NCBI GenBank assembly: GCA_027624045.1
Contig: JAQBUE010000025.1
Location: 1-39,468, forward strand
DNA from: Acidobacteriota bacterium
GTDB lineage: Bacteria; Acidobacteriota; Terriglobia; Bryobacterales; UBA6623
Length of the DNA: 39,468 bases
Direction: 5' to 3'
The position numbers and the translations under genes are program-made. The first letter of the stretch is position 1; each line of letters opens with the position of its first letter. Below the pieces are notes generated by a model that saw only the letters and a program-made list of their open reading frames with translations, was not told the DNA's origin and made no database searches. Below, piece by piece: positions 16,913 to 25,194 of this stretch.

Positions 16913-17887
16913 ATGAGCACACAGTCCAAAAGACGCAGGCGCGGGCCCCTGATTCTGCTCGCCCTGATGGCGCTTCCGATTGCGCTGTTGAGTTGGGATA
17001 TGGAAGCGCGTCTGTGGTTAGTGGCAAACGCATGGGCGGTGAGTCAGAAGGTTCTGCTGAACGCCAGGCACTGCCCATGGCCGCGGGTGCTGAGCTTCTA
17101 TTCGGCCAGCATGGACCTGCCGGCGCGGGTGGAGCGCCACGAACAGCAGGTTAGCGTCGTGGAGACGGATGAGGCGCTAGGCATTGAGCGCGTGAAGCAT
17201 CCGTCGCGGAGCTTTTGGGTGAGGGTGGCGGGTGAGCGTTGGGCCGGCGTCCGCTTGATCCCCTATTTACTGGCGGAGCACGAGTGGATGTCGCAACGTC
17301 ATCCGGTCTCCGACGTGCGGCCGGGTGACATCGTTCTCGACTGCGGCGCGCACGTGGGCGTCTTCACGCAGCGAGCGCTGGACCGTGGGGCGTCGAAGGT
17401 GATGGCGATCGATCCTGACCCCGTGCAGCTCGAATGTCTGCGCCGCAATTTCGCTGACGAGATCGCACGCGGCGCGGTAATTGTGGTGCCGAAGGGAGTG
17501 TGGAGCAGCGGCGGCACGCTTACTCTCAACGTCGGAGTCCAGAACTCGGGTATGAGCAGTTTGGTCGAGGAAACCGGCGGCGAGACGATTGACGTCGAGG
17601 TGACGACGATCGACGACCTGGTCAAGGAGTTGGGCCTGGAGCGCGTTGACTACATCAAGATGGATATCGAGGGGGCGGAACGCGAGGCGCTGCGGGGAGG
17701 CTTGCGAACCATCGCCGGGTTCCAGCCACGCATCCTGCTGGAGACCTATCATAGGCCCGACGATATGGACGTGCTTCCTCAGGTCCTATACAGTGCGTAT
17801 CCGGGGTACACTGCCTACTGCGGGGACTGCGAGTTTACCAGCGACCCGGCGAATCGGCTTGTGCCACATTTCATGTATTGGGAATGA
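16913..17887 (+). CDS. FkbM-family SAM-dependent methyltransferase, membrane-anchored
   Basis: ATG 16913 is preferred over an open-frame start at 16745 because a GGAGGA ribosome binding site lies 11 bases upstream and the earlier part overlaps a hydrolase remnant. The 324-residue product has a basic N terminus and one membrane helix (GPLILLALMALPIALLSW). The FkbM core follows: DIVLDCGAHVGVFTQRAL (SAM motif I, about 143-160), AIDPDP (acidic loop), then TTIDDL and VDYIKMDIEGAERE (motif near 250-263). FkbM enzymes O-methylate sugars, lipids or small molecules; the substrate cannot be told. The next gene starts 44 bp downstream. Confidence 0.85.
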   Translation: MSTQSKRRRRGPLILLALMALPIALLSWDMEARLWLVANAWAVSQKVLLNARHCPWPRVLSFYSASMDLPARVERHEQQVSVVETDEALGIERVKHPSRSFWVRVAGERWAGVRLIPYLLAEHEWMSQRHPVSDVRPGDIVLDCGAHVGVFTQRALDRGASKVMAIDPDPVQLECLRRNFADEIARGAVIVVPKGVWSSGGTLTLNVGVQNSGMSSLVEETGGETIDVEVTTIDDLVKELGLERVDYIKMDIEGAEREALRGGLRTIAGFQPRILLETYHRPDDMDVLPQVLYSAYPGYTAYCGDCEFTSDPANRLVPHFMYWE

Positions 17888-17931
17888 GGCGCACGGCCCG
17901 CGATAGGCCGGGAACGGGCAGGGAGGTCATG

Positions 17932-18696
17932 ATGCGTATTGCTAGACGAACATTTTTGGCGGGCTTGGTCGCGGCAGGCGTCGCGCCGCTCGTTTCACGC
18001 GCGGCCGCATCGAAAGCTCTTGAGATGCCCGCCACGCCTAGGAAAGTCGAGAAGTTGTTCATGGCGCCGGGCAACATGCCCAACGGATTGCAGACGGCGG
18101 CGGATGGCCTTTGGATTCTCGACCAGGAAGACCCTAATAAGGTTTTCAAGGTGAACTATGAGGATGGCTCGGTGCTGCGTGAGATCCAGACCGAGGGTTT
18201 CCACGCTAGCGGGATTACGCTCGGCAACGGTGCATTGTGGATTGCGTCAACGTTTGGCCTGACGACGTTGAAGGTGGACATCGAGACAGGCAAGACGCTC
18301 AAGACCTTCGACACGCCGGGCGTGGGAGACCCGAAGTGGGGCGCGGCACGAGGGCGCCAAGCGGGCGCACACGGACTGGAGTGGGTTGACGGCAAGTATT
18401 GGATCGCCGTGCCGCCGGCGATGGCGCTGTACCAAATCGAGCCCGAGACGGGCAAGGTGCTGCACCAGATTCCCGCGCCCGGCGAGCGCCCGCACGGCAT
18501 TGCCTGGCATGAAGGGTACATCTGGTGCGTTGAGAGTAATCACCGTGCGATCTACAAGATCGATCCCAAGGATGGCCGGCTGCTCGAAAAGCTGCAACTG
18601 AGCGCGGATGATCCCGAACCGCACGGCATGAGCATGCGGAACGGGGAGTTCTGGTATTGCGATGCGGTGACCCGCTGGGTTTGCCGGCTGGTGTAA
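17932..18696 (+). CDS. Tat-exported small beta-propeller protein (SMP-30/Vgb/PQQ-like repeats)
   Basis: ATG 17932 is chosen because a GGGAGG ribosome binding site lies 5 bases before it; another ATG at 17929 and an open frame from 17878 are also possible. The 254-residue protein starts MRIARRTFLAGLVAAG, a twin-arginine signal ending near SRAAA. The body has about five repeats of ~40 residues with a (L/Y)W(I/C) strand and an (E/K)x(G)(K/R)(T/V/L)L turn: GLWILDQ, ALWIAST, KYWIAVP, YIWCVES and EFWYCD. Five visible blades is few for a propeller. No catalytic motif is recognised. It follows FkbM closely. Confidence 0.72.
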   Translation: MRIARRTFLAGLVAAGVAPLVSRAAASKALEMPATPRKVEKLFMAPGNMPNGLQTAADGLWILDQEDPNKVFKVNYEDGSVLREIQTEGFHASGITLGNGALWIASTFGLTTLKVDIETGKTLKTFDTPGVGDPKWGAARGRQAGAHGLEWVDGKYWIAVPPAMALYQIEPETGKVLHQIPAPGERPHGIAWHEGYIWCVESNHRAIYKIDPKDGRLLEKLQLSADDPEPHGMSMRNGEFWYCDAVTRWVCRLV

Positions 18697-18720
18697 TCGC
18701 GCCGATTTCACTTCGCTGAC

Positions 18721-19173
18721 ATGGCGTTTTTCTTTTTGCTCGTAAGCGTACTGGCGGTGCTGAGCCTGCCTCCGCTGCGCAGGCTCGGCTTCCTGCGAAC
18801 GCTGCCGGACCGAGCGGCGCTGGCCATGTCGGTAGGCTTTCTCGTCACGGGCGTGATGCACTTCACGACCGTGGAGCGATTCATGGCGATGATGCCCGCT
18901 TCGTTGCCTTGGCATCGCGAACTGGTTTATGTGAGCGGGGTTTTCGAGATTTTGGGAGCGCTGGGCCTGCTGCTTCCCTCTACTCGCCGCTGGGCGGCGT
19001 ACGGCTTGGCGGCATTGCTGCTGGCGATATTTCCGGCGAATCTGCACGTCGCCATGAGCGGCGGGAGCGTCGAAGGGCTGCCTCAGGGCGCCTGGTATTA
19101 CTGGCTGCGGCTCCCGTTTCAGTTCGTTTTCATTGCTTGGGCGCTGTGGGTGGCGCGCCGCTCGTCTCGCTGA
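18721..19173 (+). CDS. DoxX-like integral membrane protein
   Basis: The 150-residue protein is mostly hydrophobic with about five membrane segments (approximate spans 3-17, 33-50, 67-84, 90-108 and 128-146). The pattern GVMHFTTVERFMAMMPASLP followed by a helix beginning GVFEILGALGLLLP is typical of DoxX-like small membrane proteins, whose biochemical role is mostly unknown. No ribosome binding site is obvious before ATG 18721. It lies 24 bp after the propeller gene and 82 bp before the aminotransferase. Confidence 0.75.
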   Translation: MAFFFLLVSVLAVLSLPPLRRLGFLRTLPDRAALAMSVGFLVTGVMHFTTVERFMAMMPASLPWHRELVYVSGVFEILGALGLLLPSTRRWAAYGLAALLLAIFPANLHVAMSGGSVEGLPQGAWYYWLRLPFQFVFIAWALWVARRSSR

Positions 19174-19255
19174 TTGCGCTCGTCTGCTTATCACCGGCGG
19201 AACCGCGCCGCCAGGGTCGTCACCACGGCTGTGATATTCTTGTGCGTTTGATCTT

Positions 19256-20434
19256 ATGTCTGACAAGAACTATAGCTACTTCCAACCTCCTGACAGGATT
19301 CTGCTCGGCCCCGGTCCGAGCGCCGTCGACCCGGCTGTCTTACTGGCCATGGCGGCGCCGACGATTGGGCATATGGACCCGGCCACATTCGACCTGCTGG
19401 CTGACATTCACGACCTGCTGCGAGAAGTCTTCGGGACCACGAACGACTTCACGCTGACCATCTCGGGGACCGGCAGCGCGGGCATGGAAACCGCGGTCGT
19501 AAACTTTGTTCGCGCCGGGACCAAGGTGTGCGTTTTCGCTAACGGATATTTTTCCGACCGTTTGACGGATATGTGCCGCCGTCAGAAAGCGGACATCGTG
19601 CGGCTTGAGAAGCCTTGGGGCGAGGTCTTTAGCGACGACGAGGCGGCCGAGTTCATCGCCCGCGAGCGGCCCGAGGTGGTTGCGTTCATCCACGCCGAAA
19701 CCTCCACCGGCGCGCTGCAAGACCCCGCCGCGATCTGCAAAGCCGCTCACGATGTCGGCGCGCTCGTGATCGGCGACTGTGTGACGTCGCTCGGCGGAAT
19801 GCCGGTCGAGGTGGATAAGCACGGCATCGACATTGTCTATAGCGGCACGCAGAAATGTTTGGGAGTGCCGCCGGGCCTGTCCCCCATGACGTTGTCGACT
19901 GGCGCGGTCGAGGCGCTCAAAGCCAGGGACTGGGATTGCGTCTCCTGGTATCTCGACCTGAAGCTGATTCACGAGTATTGGGGAAAGTCGAGACGTTACC
20001 ACCACACCACGCCCGTGAATATGATCTACGCCCTCAGGGAAGGGCTGCGGCTGATCCACGAGGAGACGCTGGAGGCACGCTTCGCGCGGCATCGCCTGCA
20101 TCACCGCGCATTGGTGGCCGGCTTCGAGGCGCTCGGCATGAAGATGCACGTGGCCGAGCAGCATCGTCTGTGGACTCTGCACACGCCGCTGCTTCCCGAA
20201 GGCGTCGACGATGCTGAACTGCGCAAGCTCTTGCTCGAAACCTACGGTATCGAGGTGCTGGGCGGATTCGGTCCTCTGGCCGGGAAGGTGCTGCGTGTCG
20301 GGCTGATGGGCTCTTCGTCAACGCGCCGCAACATTGTGTTGCTGCTGGCGGCGCTGGAGAGCGGCCTGCACGCGCAGGGCCACGCCGCGGCAGGGGGTGT
20401 TCAGGCGGCTGAAGCAGTGTTGGCGGCTGGCTAA
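19256..20434 (+). CDS. Class V PLP aminotransferase, alanine/serine-glyoxylate aminotransferase-like
   Basis: The 392-residue product is full length for the AGXT/serine-glyoxylate aminotransferase family. It begins with LLGPGPSAVDP, contains SGTGSAGMETA and the GDCVTSLGG strand, and has the PLP Schiff-base Lys as K200 in YSGTQKCLGVPPGLSP. A C-terminal GLMG-S-S string also fits the family. These enzymes transfer an amino group from alanine or serine to glyoxylate, making glycine. A GATATT element at 19233-19238 preceded by TG resembles an extended -10, with a leader of about 11 nt and no ribosome binding site. It fits with other C2-metabolism genes in the window. Confidence 0.9.
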   Translation: MSDKNYSYFQPPDRILLGPGPSAVDPAVLLAMAAPTIGHMDPATFDLLADIHDLLREVFGTTNDFTLTISGTGSAGMETAVVNFVRAGTKVCVFANGYFSDRLTDMCRRQKADIVRLEKPWGEVFSDDEAAEFIARERPEVVAFIHAETSTGALQDPAAICKAAHDVGALVIGDCVTSLGGMPVEVDKHGIDIVYSGTQKCLGVPPGLSPMTLSTGAVEALKARDWDCVSWYLDLKLIHEYWGKSRRYHHTTPVNMIYALREGLRLIHEETLEARFARHRLHHRALVAGFEALGMKMHVAEQHRLWTLHTPLLPEGVDDAELRKLLLETYGIEVLGGFGPLAGKVLRVGLMGSSSTRRNIVLLLAALESGLHAQGHAAAGGVQAAEAVLAAG

Positions 20435-20608
20435 CGAGCTGTGAAAAAATGAGGCCGGTACCAAGCGCCGTCATCTGGAGCTTCTTTGGTGCCAGTAAAG
20501 ACATGCAGCGCGCCGCGGACTGTTTCCGATTTTCGCACAGCCCCTTGGTCAGCGTGACGCCGCGCCCGGCGTGGCTTGGCGCGAGGCATCCGTGAACCAC
20601 AACTACTC

Positions 20609-21598
20609 ATGAAGTATGCAATCTATGGAGCGGGCGCGATCGGGTCGGTGCTCGCGGCGCGCTTGATGAAGGCGGGTGAAGAAGTGGCGCTCATCGCTCG
20701 CGGCGCTCATCTCGAGGCTATTCAGAAGAGGGGGCTGCGGGTTAAGAGCGGGCCATTCGGGGATATGCTGGTACGGCCCGAAGCGTCCGAAGATCCCGCC
20801 GATATCGGACCCGTGGATGCGGTTCTCATCACCGTCAAGGCCCACGGGCTTGCGGCCATCGCGCCGAAGATCAAACTTCTCACCGGCCCTGACACCTGCA
20901 TCGTCCCGTTTCAGAACGGGGTCCCGTGGTGGTATTTTCACGGCTTGGGCGGCAAGTGGGAAGGCGAACGCGTTGAGGCAGTCGATCCGGCGGGCGTGAT
21001 CAGCCGCAACATTGACGCCCGCAGAGTCGTCGCGGGAATCGCGTATTGCTCCGCGCATATCGCCGAACCCGGTGTCGTCGTTCATCCCGAAAGCAACCGC
21101 TTCCCGCTGGGCGAACCGAGCGGCGAGCGCACCGACCGCATTCAGGCGCTGGCCCGTAGTTTTACAAAGGCCGGACTGAAGGCGGCGATACGAACCGAGA
21201 TTCGCCACGAGATTTGGGTCAAGCTGCTCGGCAACGTACCGTTCAATCCGATCAGCGCCTTGACTCGCGCCACGTTGGGTGAGCTTCTTCGCTTCGATCC
21301 GACCTGTGACCTCGTTCGGGCGATTATGGGCGAGGTGCGCGCGGTCGCCGCCGCATACGGCATCGAGATCGGGATCGGTTCCGAGCGGCGAATCGAGGGG
21401 GCGCGCAAGGTTGACGCTCACAAGACGTCGATGCTGCAGGATCTCGAAGCCGGGCGGCGTCCTGAGCTGGAGCCGATCGTCGGCGCGGTGATTGAACTGG
21501 CCGAAAAGGTGGACGTCGATGTGCCGAATATCCGGACCGTCTACGCGCTCACGAAACTACTGATGGACCCAGCCGCGCGGTCACCCGCGAGTTCATAA
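20609..21598 (+). CDS. Ketopantoate reductase (PanE/ApbA)-like dehydrogenase
   Basis: ATG 20609 places the dinucleotide motif at the N terminus (MKYAIYGAGAIGS, G7-x-G9-x-x-G12); an open frame with a TTG at 20576 adds 11 residues that do not fit. The 329-residue product has the VDAVLITVKAH string of the NADPH domain. Its C-terminal domain has EIWVKLLGNVPFNPISALTRA, where the Lys and Asn are the conserved catalytic and substrate residues of PanE, and later EGRKV/DAHKTSMLQDLEAGR-like sequence. The family reduces 2-dehydropantoate to pantoate, but paralogues act on other 2-oxoacids. No ribosome binding site is seen. The 174 bp upstream hold no recognised feature. Confidence 0.85.
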   Translation: MKYAIYGAGAIGSVLAARLMKAGEEVALIARGAHLEAIQKRGLRVKSGPFGDMLVRPEASEDPADIGPVDAVLITVKAHGLAAIAPKIKLLTGPDTCIVPFQNGVPWWYFHGLGGKWEGERVEAVDPAGVISRNIDARRVVAGIAYCSAHIAEPGVVVHPESNRFPLGEPSGERTDRIQALARSFTKAGLKAAIRTEIRHEIWVKLLGNVPFNPISALTRATLGELLRFDPTCDLVRAIMGEVRAVAAAYGIEIGIGSERRIEGARKVDAHKTSMLQDLEAGRRPELEPIVGAVIELAEKVDVDVPNIRTVYALTKLLMDPAARSPASS

Positions 21599-21609
21599 AA
21601 AGTGTAATC

Positions 21610-22641
21610 CTAGCGGCCCATGGAAAAGTAGGCAACGAGACCGATCAGCGTAATCGTGAAGAAAAGCACCAACCCGACGATGCGCGGATCGAGCGAACGC
21701 CAATCAACCGTCGGCTCCGGCGCGCTGGCGGCATGCACCGGCCGCGGCGGTGGCGCGGGTGAGGGGTTCGGTTCGGAAGCGTGCTTCCCTTCGGCTGCCG
21801 CTGCCGCCTCTTCCTTGCGCGCCGGCAGAAGCGTGTCGAGCGCGTAGCTGAACTCGGTCGCGGTCTGATAGCGATCGGCTGGATCTTTGGCGATCGCCTT
21901 AAAGATGACGGCGTCAACCTCTAGCGGCAGTTCCGTGTTCACCTGTGTGAGCGGATCGGGCAAGTGACTGACGTGAGCCTGCATCACCTCGAACTGGCTT
22001 TCCGAATCGAACGGTTTGCGGCCCGTGAGAACCTCATACAGGACCATGCCAAAGGAGTAGATATCGGCGCGACCGTCGATTCGCTCCGAGCCCTTGATCT
22101 GCTCGGGAGCGATGTAGGGCATGGGGCCCATGATCATGCCGGTGAGAGTGAGACGTGGGTCAGACTCGGATTTGGCCAGCTCGAACTCACTGACTTTCAC
22201 GCTCCCGCCGAGCCCCACAACGAGGCTCGAAGGAGTGATGTTGCGGTGCATCACGCCGTTGGCATGGGCGTATCCGAGCGCTTCGAGAGTCTGCTTGGCG
22301 TAGTCCAGCGCTTGCATCAGCGGGACAGGTCCGGTTGACATCAGCTCGGCGAGACTGTTCCCCTGCAGCGTTTCGACGGTCATGACGATTTCGCCGTCAA
22401 TCTCAAAAGCGTTGTAGAAGGCCGCTATATGTGGATGGGTCAGGCGGGCGTGGATTTTCACCTCACGCATGAAACGCTCGACCCGCTCGCTGTCTTTCTG
22501 GACTTCGCGCGACAGAACCTTCAGGGTTTCCAGCCGGTCGGCGATCTGATTACGCACCCGGTAGGTGACACCGCTCCCCGTCGATTGGATCTTTTCGAGG
22601 AACTCATAGCCGTGTGCGACTTTGCCGATTTCAAATGCCAT
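21610..22641 (-). CDS. Membrane-anchored pseudokinase (Ser/Thr kinase fold, altered catalytic residues)
   Basis: The 343-residue product has a bacterial Ser/Thr kinase fold (about 12-270), an Ala/Pro linker (275-320) and one C-terminal membrane helix (about 330-349 region, IVGLVLFFTITLIGLVAYF). The ATP-site Lys K41 and helix C Glu E60 are kept. The catalytic loop reads H132-R-N-I-T-P-S-S139 instead of HRDxKxxN, so the catalytic Asp, the Lys and the Mg-binding Asn are all replaced. DFG is replaced by E152-F-E154. APE (188-190) and DIYSFG (203-208) are normal. The coordinated loss suggests a signalling scaffold or ligand sensor. It converges with the ketopantoate reductase gene (11 bp). Confidence 0.88.
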   Translation of the reverse strand: MAFEIGKVAHGYEFLEKIQSTGSGVTYRVRNQIADRLETLKVLSREVQKDSERVERFMREVKIHARLTHPHIAAFYNAFEIDGEIVMTVETLQGNSLAELMSTGPVPLMQALDYAKQTLEALGYAHANGVMHRNITPSSLVVGLGGSVKVSEFELAKSESDPRLTLTGMIMGPMPYIAPEQIKGSERIDGRADIYSFGMVLYEVLTGRKPFDSESQFEVMQAHVSHLPDPLTQVNTELPLEVDAVIFKAIAKDPADRYQTATEFSYALDTLLPARKEEAAAAAEGKHASEPNPSPAPPPRPVHAASAPEPTVDWRSLDPRIVGLVLFFTITLIGLVAYFSMGR

Positions 22642-23070
22642 AGCTGTACGCTGTTATCCGCGGGCGCGCGAGAACCCTACGAGCCGAGCCCATCGGCGCC
22701 AAAACATTCTCGAACCGTTTTGTACTGAACGTCCCTACCGATTCTATCCCGATATGACGTTTTCGGCTAGGGGGGGGTAACACCGGAAAGTTTTGCGCGG
22801 TCCAGACAAACTTGCAGCTTTCGCGCCAAAACGGACACCTGAGGATGACGAAACATCGTTTCGTTTTCGCCGGGCACACGAACCATCTCGAAGCCCTGCC
22901 GGGCAATGGGACCCCAAAACGCGTTGGGGTCGCTGCTACGGTAGCGCACCATCCCTATCCAGCAGCGCAATCTGACCCTTATCCACTCGTTCCAGCAACT
23001 TCGCCAAGCGCATCTCGATCGCTGCGGCTGTTCTCGCATAGTCGAGTACCTTCTAAGAAGTGCGACCAAA
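22642..23070. other. Stretch without an intact gene between the pseudokinase and cytochrome c genes
   Basis: No intact gene is seen in these ~430 bases. They hold a thioesterase remnant on the minus strand (separate entry) and a run of eight G at 22770-22777. The pseudokinase promoter should lie within about 22642-22790; GATAGAAT on the minus strand near 22738-22745 is a weak -10 candidate. A 38-codon stop-to-stop segment on the minus strand around 22945-23055 has coding-like composition but no family was recognised. Confidence 0.4.
22794..22943 (-). pseudogene. Decayed C-terminal tail of an NRPS/PKS-type thioesterase domain
   Basis: About 50 codons on the minus strand read YRSSDPNAFWGP, then GFEMVRVPGENETMFRHP and QVSVLARKLQVCLDRA. 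This follows the usual end of type I thioesterase domains (RSSD...W, then VPGDHxTMLxEPHV and LAxxLxxCL). The active-site His in VPGDH is replaced by Asn here (VPGEN), and no upstream thioesterase or carrier domains are present in any frame. It therefore looks like an inactive relic. The assignment rests on motif recall over a short stretch, so it is tentative. Confidence 0.45.
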
Positions 23071-23102
23071 CGAAAAACGGGGCAGGCCTTGAGCCCACCC
23101 CG
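23071..23102 (-). terminator. Rho-independent terminator after the cytochrome c gene
   Basis: On the minus strand a 10-bp stem (23093-23102 with 23078-23087, including two G-T wobble pairs) with a 5-base loop is followed by TTTTT (AAAAA at 23073-23077 on plus). It lies 32 bp beyond the stop of the cytochrome c gene. Confidence 0.82.
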
Positions 23103-23134
23103 CTGTCAATTTCGTGCTTGGACCTTCGTACTGG

Positions 23135-23464
23135 TCAAAGCGTCATTACGTACGCGATCACGTTGTCCTTTTCTTCGGCTGTGATCAGCTTCTCAAACGC
23201 CGGCATACCGCCGCCGCCCTCGTTGAGGTTCTGGAGCACATTTTCGTAGGTTGCGTCCTTGCCGCTGGGCAACTTACCGTCTTTGATGCCCTGCAAACCG
23301 GGGCCAATCTTCTTCTCTTTACTGTCCGCGTTATGGCAAATGCCACACTTGGTATCAAAAAGCTGTTTTCCCGCCGCGGCATCACCATCGCCCTCCGCTG
23401 CGAACACCGGAACCGCAACCAGCGCGACGGAAAGCACAAGAACCCAGGTCATCAAGCGAATCAT
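23135..23464 (-). CDS. Small exported class I cytochrome c
   Basis: The 109-residue protein has a Sec signal peptide ending VFAAE (cleavage near residue 23), one haem c attachment site C40-G-I-C43-H44 and a distal ligand region GGGGMPAFEKLI with M87. This is a monohaem class I cytochrome, an electron carrier in the periplasm. A GGGGAGGAG ribosome binding site lies just upstream of ATG 23464. The gene is a single unit with its own terminator, divergent from the glycosyltransferase gene. No oxidase or reductase partner is adjacent, so its partner is unknown. Confidence 0.9.
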   Translation of the reverse strand: MIRLMTWVLVLSVALVAVPVFAAEGDGDAAAGKQLFDTKCGICHNADSKEKKIGPGLQGIKDGKLPSGKDATYENVLQNLNEGGGGMPAFEKLITAEEKDNVIAYVMTL

Positions 23465-23521
23465 ATATCGAGTCTCCTCCCCTATTGGCCGAACGAAACC
23501 ACTATTCTAACTGATTGCGAC

Positions 23522-24211
23522 GTGCCTGCTTCTCCCTTGGTTTCGGTTCCTAGCTTGTCGAACGCCATCGCGGTCTTCGCCAAAGCCCCGTTGCCAGGGC
23601 ATGTCAAGACTCGTCTTCACGCTTGCATGAGCGCCGAACAGGCGGCCGAGCTACACACTGCGTTCGTGATGGACCTGTGGGAGCGGTTAGGGGGCCTGCG
23701 TGACGTTGCACGGCACCTATACTGCGATCAACTATGGCCGCCGTTCCGAGACCTGGCCGGTGCCGAAAACTACGGACTCCAGGAAGGCGACGACCTCGGC
23801 GAACGCATGCTGCGCTGCATGGAAGAGTTGCTGCGGCGCGGGTACCAGCACATCGTTGTATTGGGGAGCGACAGCCCGACACTGCCGCTCGAATTCATTG
23901 ATGAGGCCTTTCGATGTCTGGACCAAACTGATGCCGTGCTCGGACCCGCCGAGGATGGCGGCTACTACGCCGTCGGTTGCCGCCGGAGCGATCCCCGGAT
24001 GTTCAGCGGAATCACGTGGTCGAGCCCTGACACGCGGCGCCAAACCGAGCAGGCGTTCGATGAGGCCGGTTTCAGCGTGGCCCTGCTGCCGCCTTGGTAC
24101 GACGTTGACACCAAGGCGGAGTTGGCGCGTTTGGCCGTGGAACCGGTCCTGCCTCCTCGAACACGGGAATGGCTTTCACGCCATCGCCGCGTGCTGGGGA
24201 GTGACTCCTAG
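23522..24211 (+). CDS. TIGR04282-type (DUF2064) glycosyltransferase/nucleotidyltransferase-like protein
   Basis: GTG 23522 is the likely start, giving 229 residues; the frame is open much further upstream but there it overlaps the cytochrome c gene. Family motifs are FAKAPLPGHVKTRL (20-32, sugar-nucleotide binding), VVLGSDSPTLP (about 112-122, with the acidic D117) and GPAEDGGYYAVG (141-152). The end, PPWYDVDTKAELARL, also matches. The fold is GT-A-like and related to MobA/CofC transferases; physiological substrates are unknown. There is no ribosome binding site. The 58-bp gap from the cytochrome c gene must hold both promoters. Confidence 0.85.
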   Translation: MPASPLVSVPSLSNAIAVFAKAPLPGHVKTRLHACMSAEQAAELHTAFVMDLWERLGGLRDVARHLYCDQLWPPFRDLAGAENYGLQEGDDLGERMLRCMEELLRRGYQHIVVLGSDSPTLPLEFIDEAFRCLDQTDAVLGPAEDGGYYAVGCRRSDPRMFSGITWSSPDTRRQTEQAFDEAGFSVALLPPWYDVDTKAELARLAVEPVLPPRTREWLSRHRRVLGSDS

Positions 24212-24325
24212 AGGCCCAGTGCCAGGGGCCGAGTGCTAGAGTAGGAAACCGTCAGGCATCATCCGGCCTGGGCGTCAACAGTTCCAGTTCCCTGCCACTC
24301 TAAATCCCTGCCACCGTTCCCCGCA

Positions 24326-25194
24326 ATGCGTACCCTCCTCTATCTTTGTTTTGCGATCCTTCTTGCCGGCTGCGGAGGCCCCCGACCCGACATCGTGATC
24401 GGCTCGAAGAACTTCAGCGAAAGCGTCCTGCTCGCGGAACTGATCGCGCAGCACATCGAGGCGCGGACAAAACGAAGCGTGGCTCGCCGCCTCAGCCTCG
24501 GCGGCACTTTCATCTGCCACCGCGCCCTACTGGCGGGCGATCTCGATATCTACCCGGAATACACCGGCACAGCGCTCACCGCGATTCTCGAAAAGCCGGT
24601 CATGCACGACCCCCAGGCAGTCTATGACGAGGTCGCCGGCGCCTACAGCGACCAGTTTCAGCTTCGTTGGATGAGGCCCTTCGGCTTCAACAACACCTAC
24701 GCCATGGTGGTCCGGGCCGAAGACGCGGAGCGCGAAGGATGGAAAACGATTTCCGACTTTGCGCGCGTCAGCGCTGACCGCACGATCGGTTTCGGTTTCG
24801 AATTCGCTGAGCGCGCGGACGGTTATCGGGCTTGGTCGAAGCCTATCAAATGCGATTCAACGCGGCTCCGAGGATGGTCGATCTGGCGCTCGTTTATCGA
24901 GCCCTCCGTGACGGCGAGATCGACCTGGGCGTCGGCAATTCGACCGATGGCGTGATTCAGGCGCTGAACCTGACGATTCTCGACGACGACCGCCACTACT
25001 TCCCGCCCTACGACGCGGCGGCGGTCGTGCGGCGGAAAACCCTGGATAAGTTTCCCGAACTCGGGCCGGTTCTCAACGAACTGGCCGGCATCCTCACGGA
25101 ACAGGAAATGCAGAAGGCGAACCTCCAGATTGACGGCGAACACGTGGCGGCCGCCGAGATTGCCAGGCGAATTCTCGCCGCAAAGGGATTATAA
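24326..25194 (+). pseudogene. OpuAC/ProX-type osmoprotectant-binding lipoprotein, frameshifted
   Basis: The N-terminal part has a lipoprotein signal (LLAGC near residue 16), then IVIGSKNFSES and DIYPEYTGTALTAIL, the hallmarks of glycine betaine/choline-binding proteins of ABC transporters. At about 24828-24830 the frame breaks: the first frame continues as DGYRAWSKP while the other frame continues the protein as GLVEAYQMRF and DLALVYRALRDGEIDLGVG to the stop at 25194. Adding one G in TATCGGG restores DGYRGLVEAYQ and a protein of about 289 residues of normal length. No ABC permease or ATPase gene is next to it, so the binding protein is orphaned here. It is either a real pseudogene or a homopolymer sequencing error. 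Confidence 0.82.

Noticed and set aside
23114..23521. Upstream extension of the glycosyltransferase frame
   Set aside because: It overlaps the cytochrome c gene on the other strand and has no ribosome binding site or conserved sequence; GTG 23522 gives a normal-length protein.
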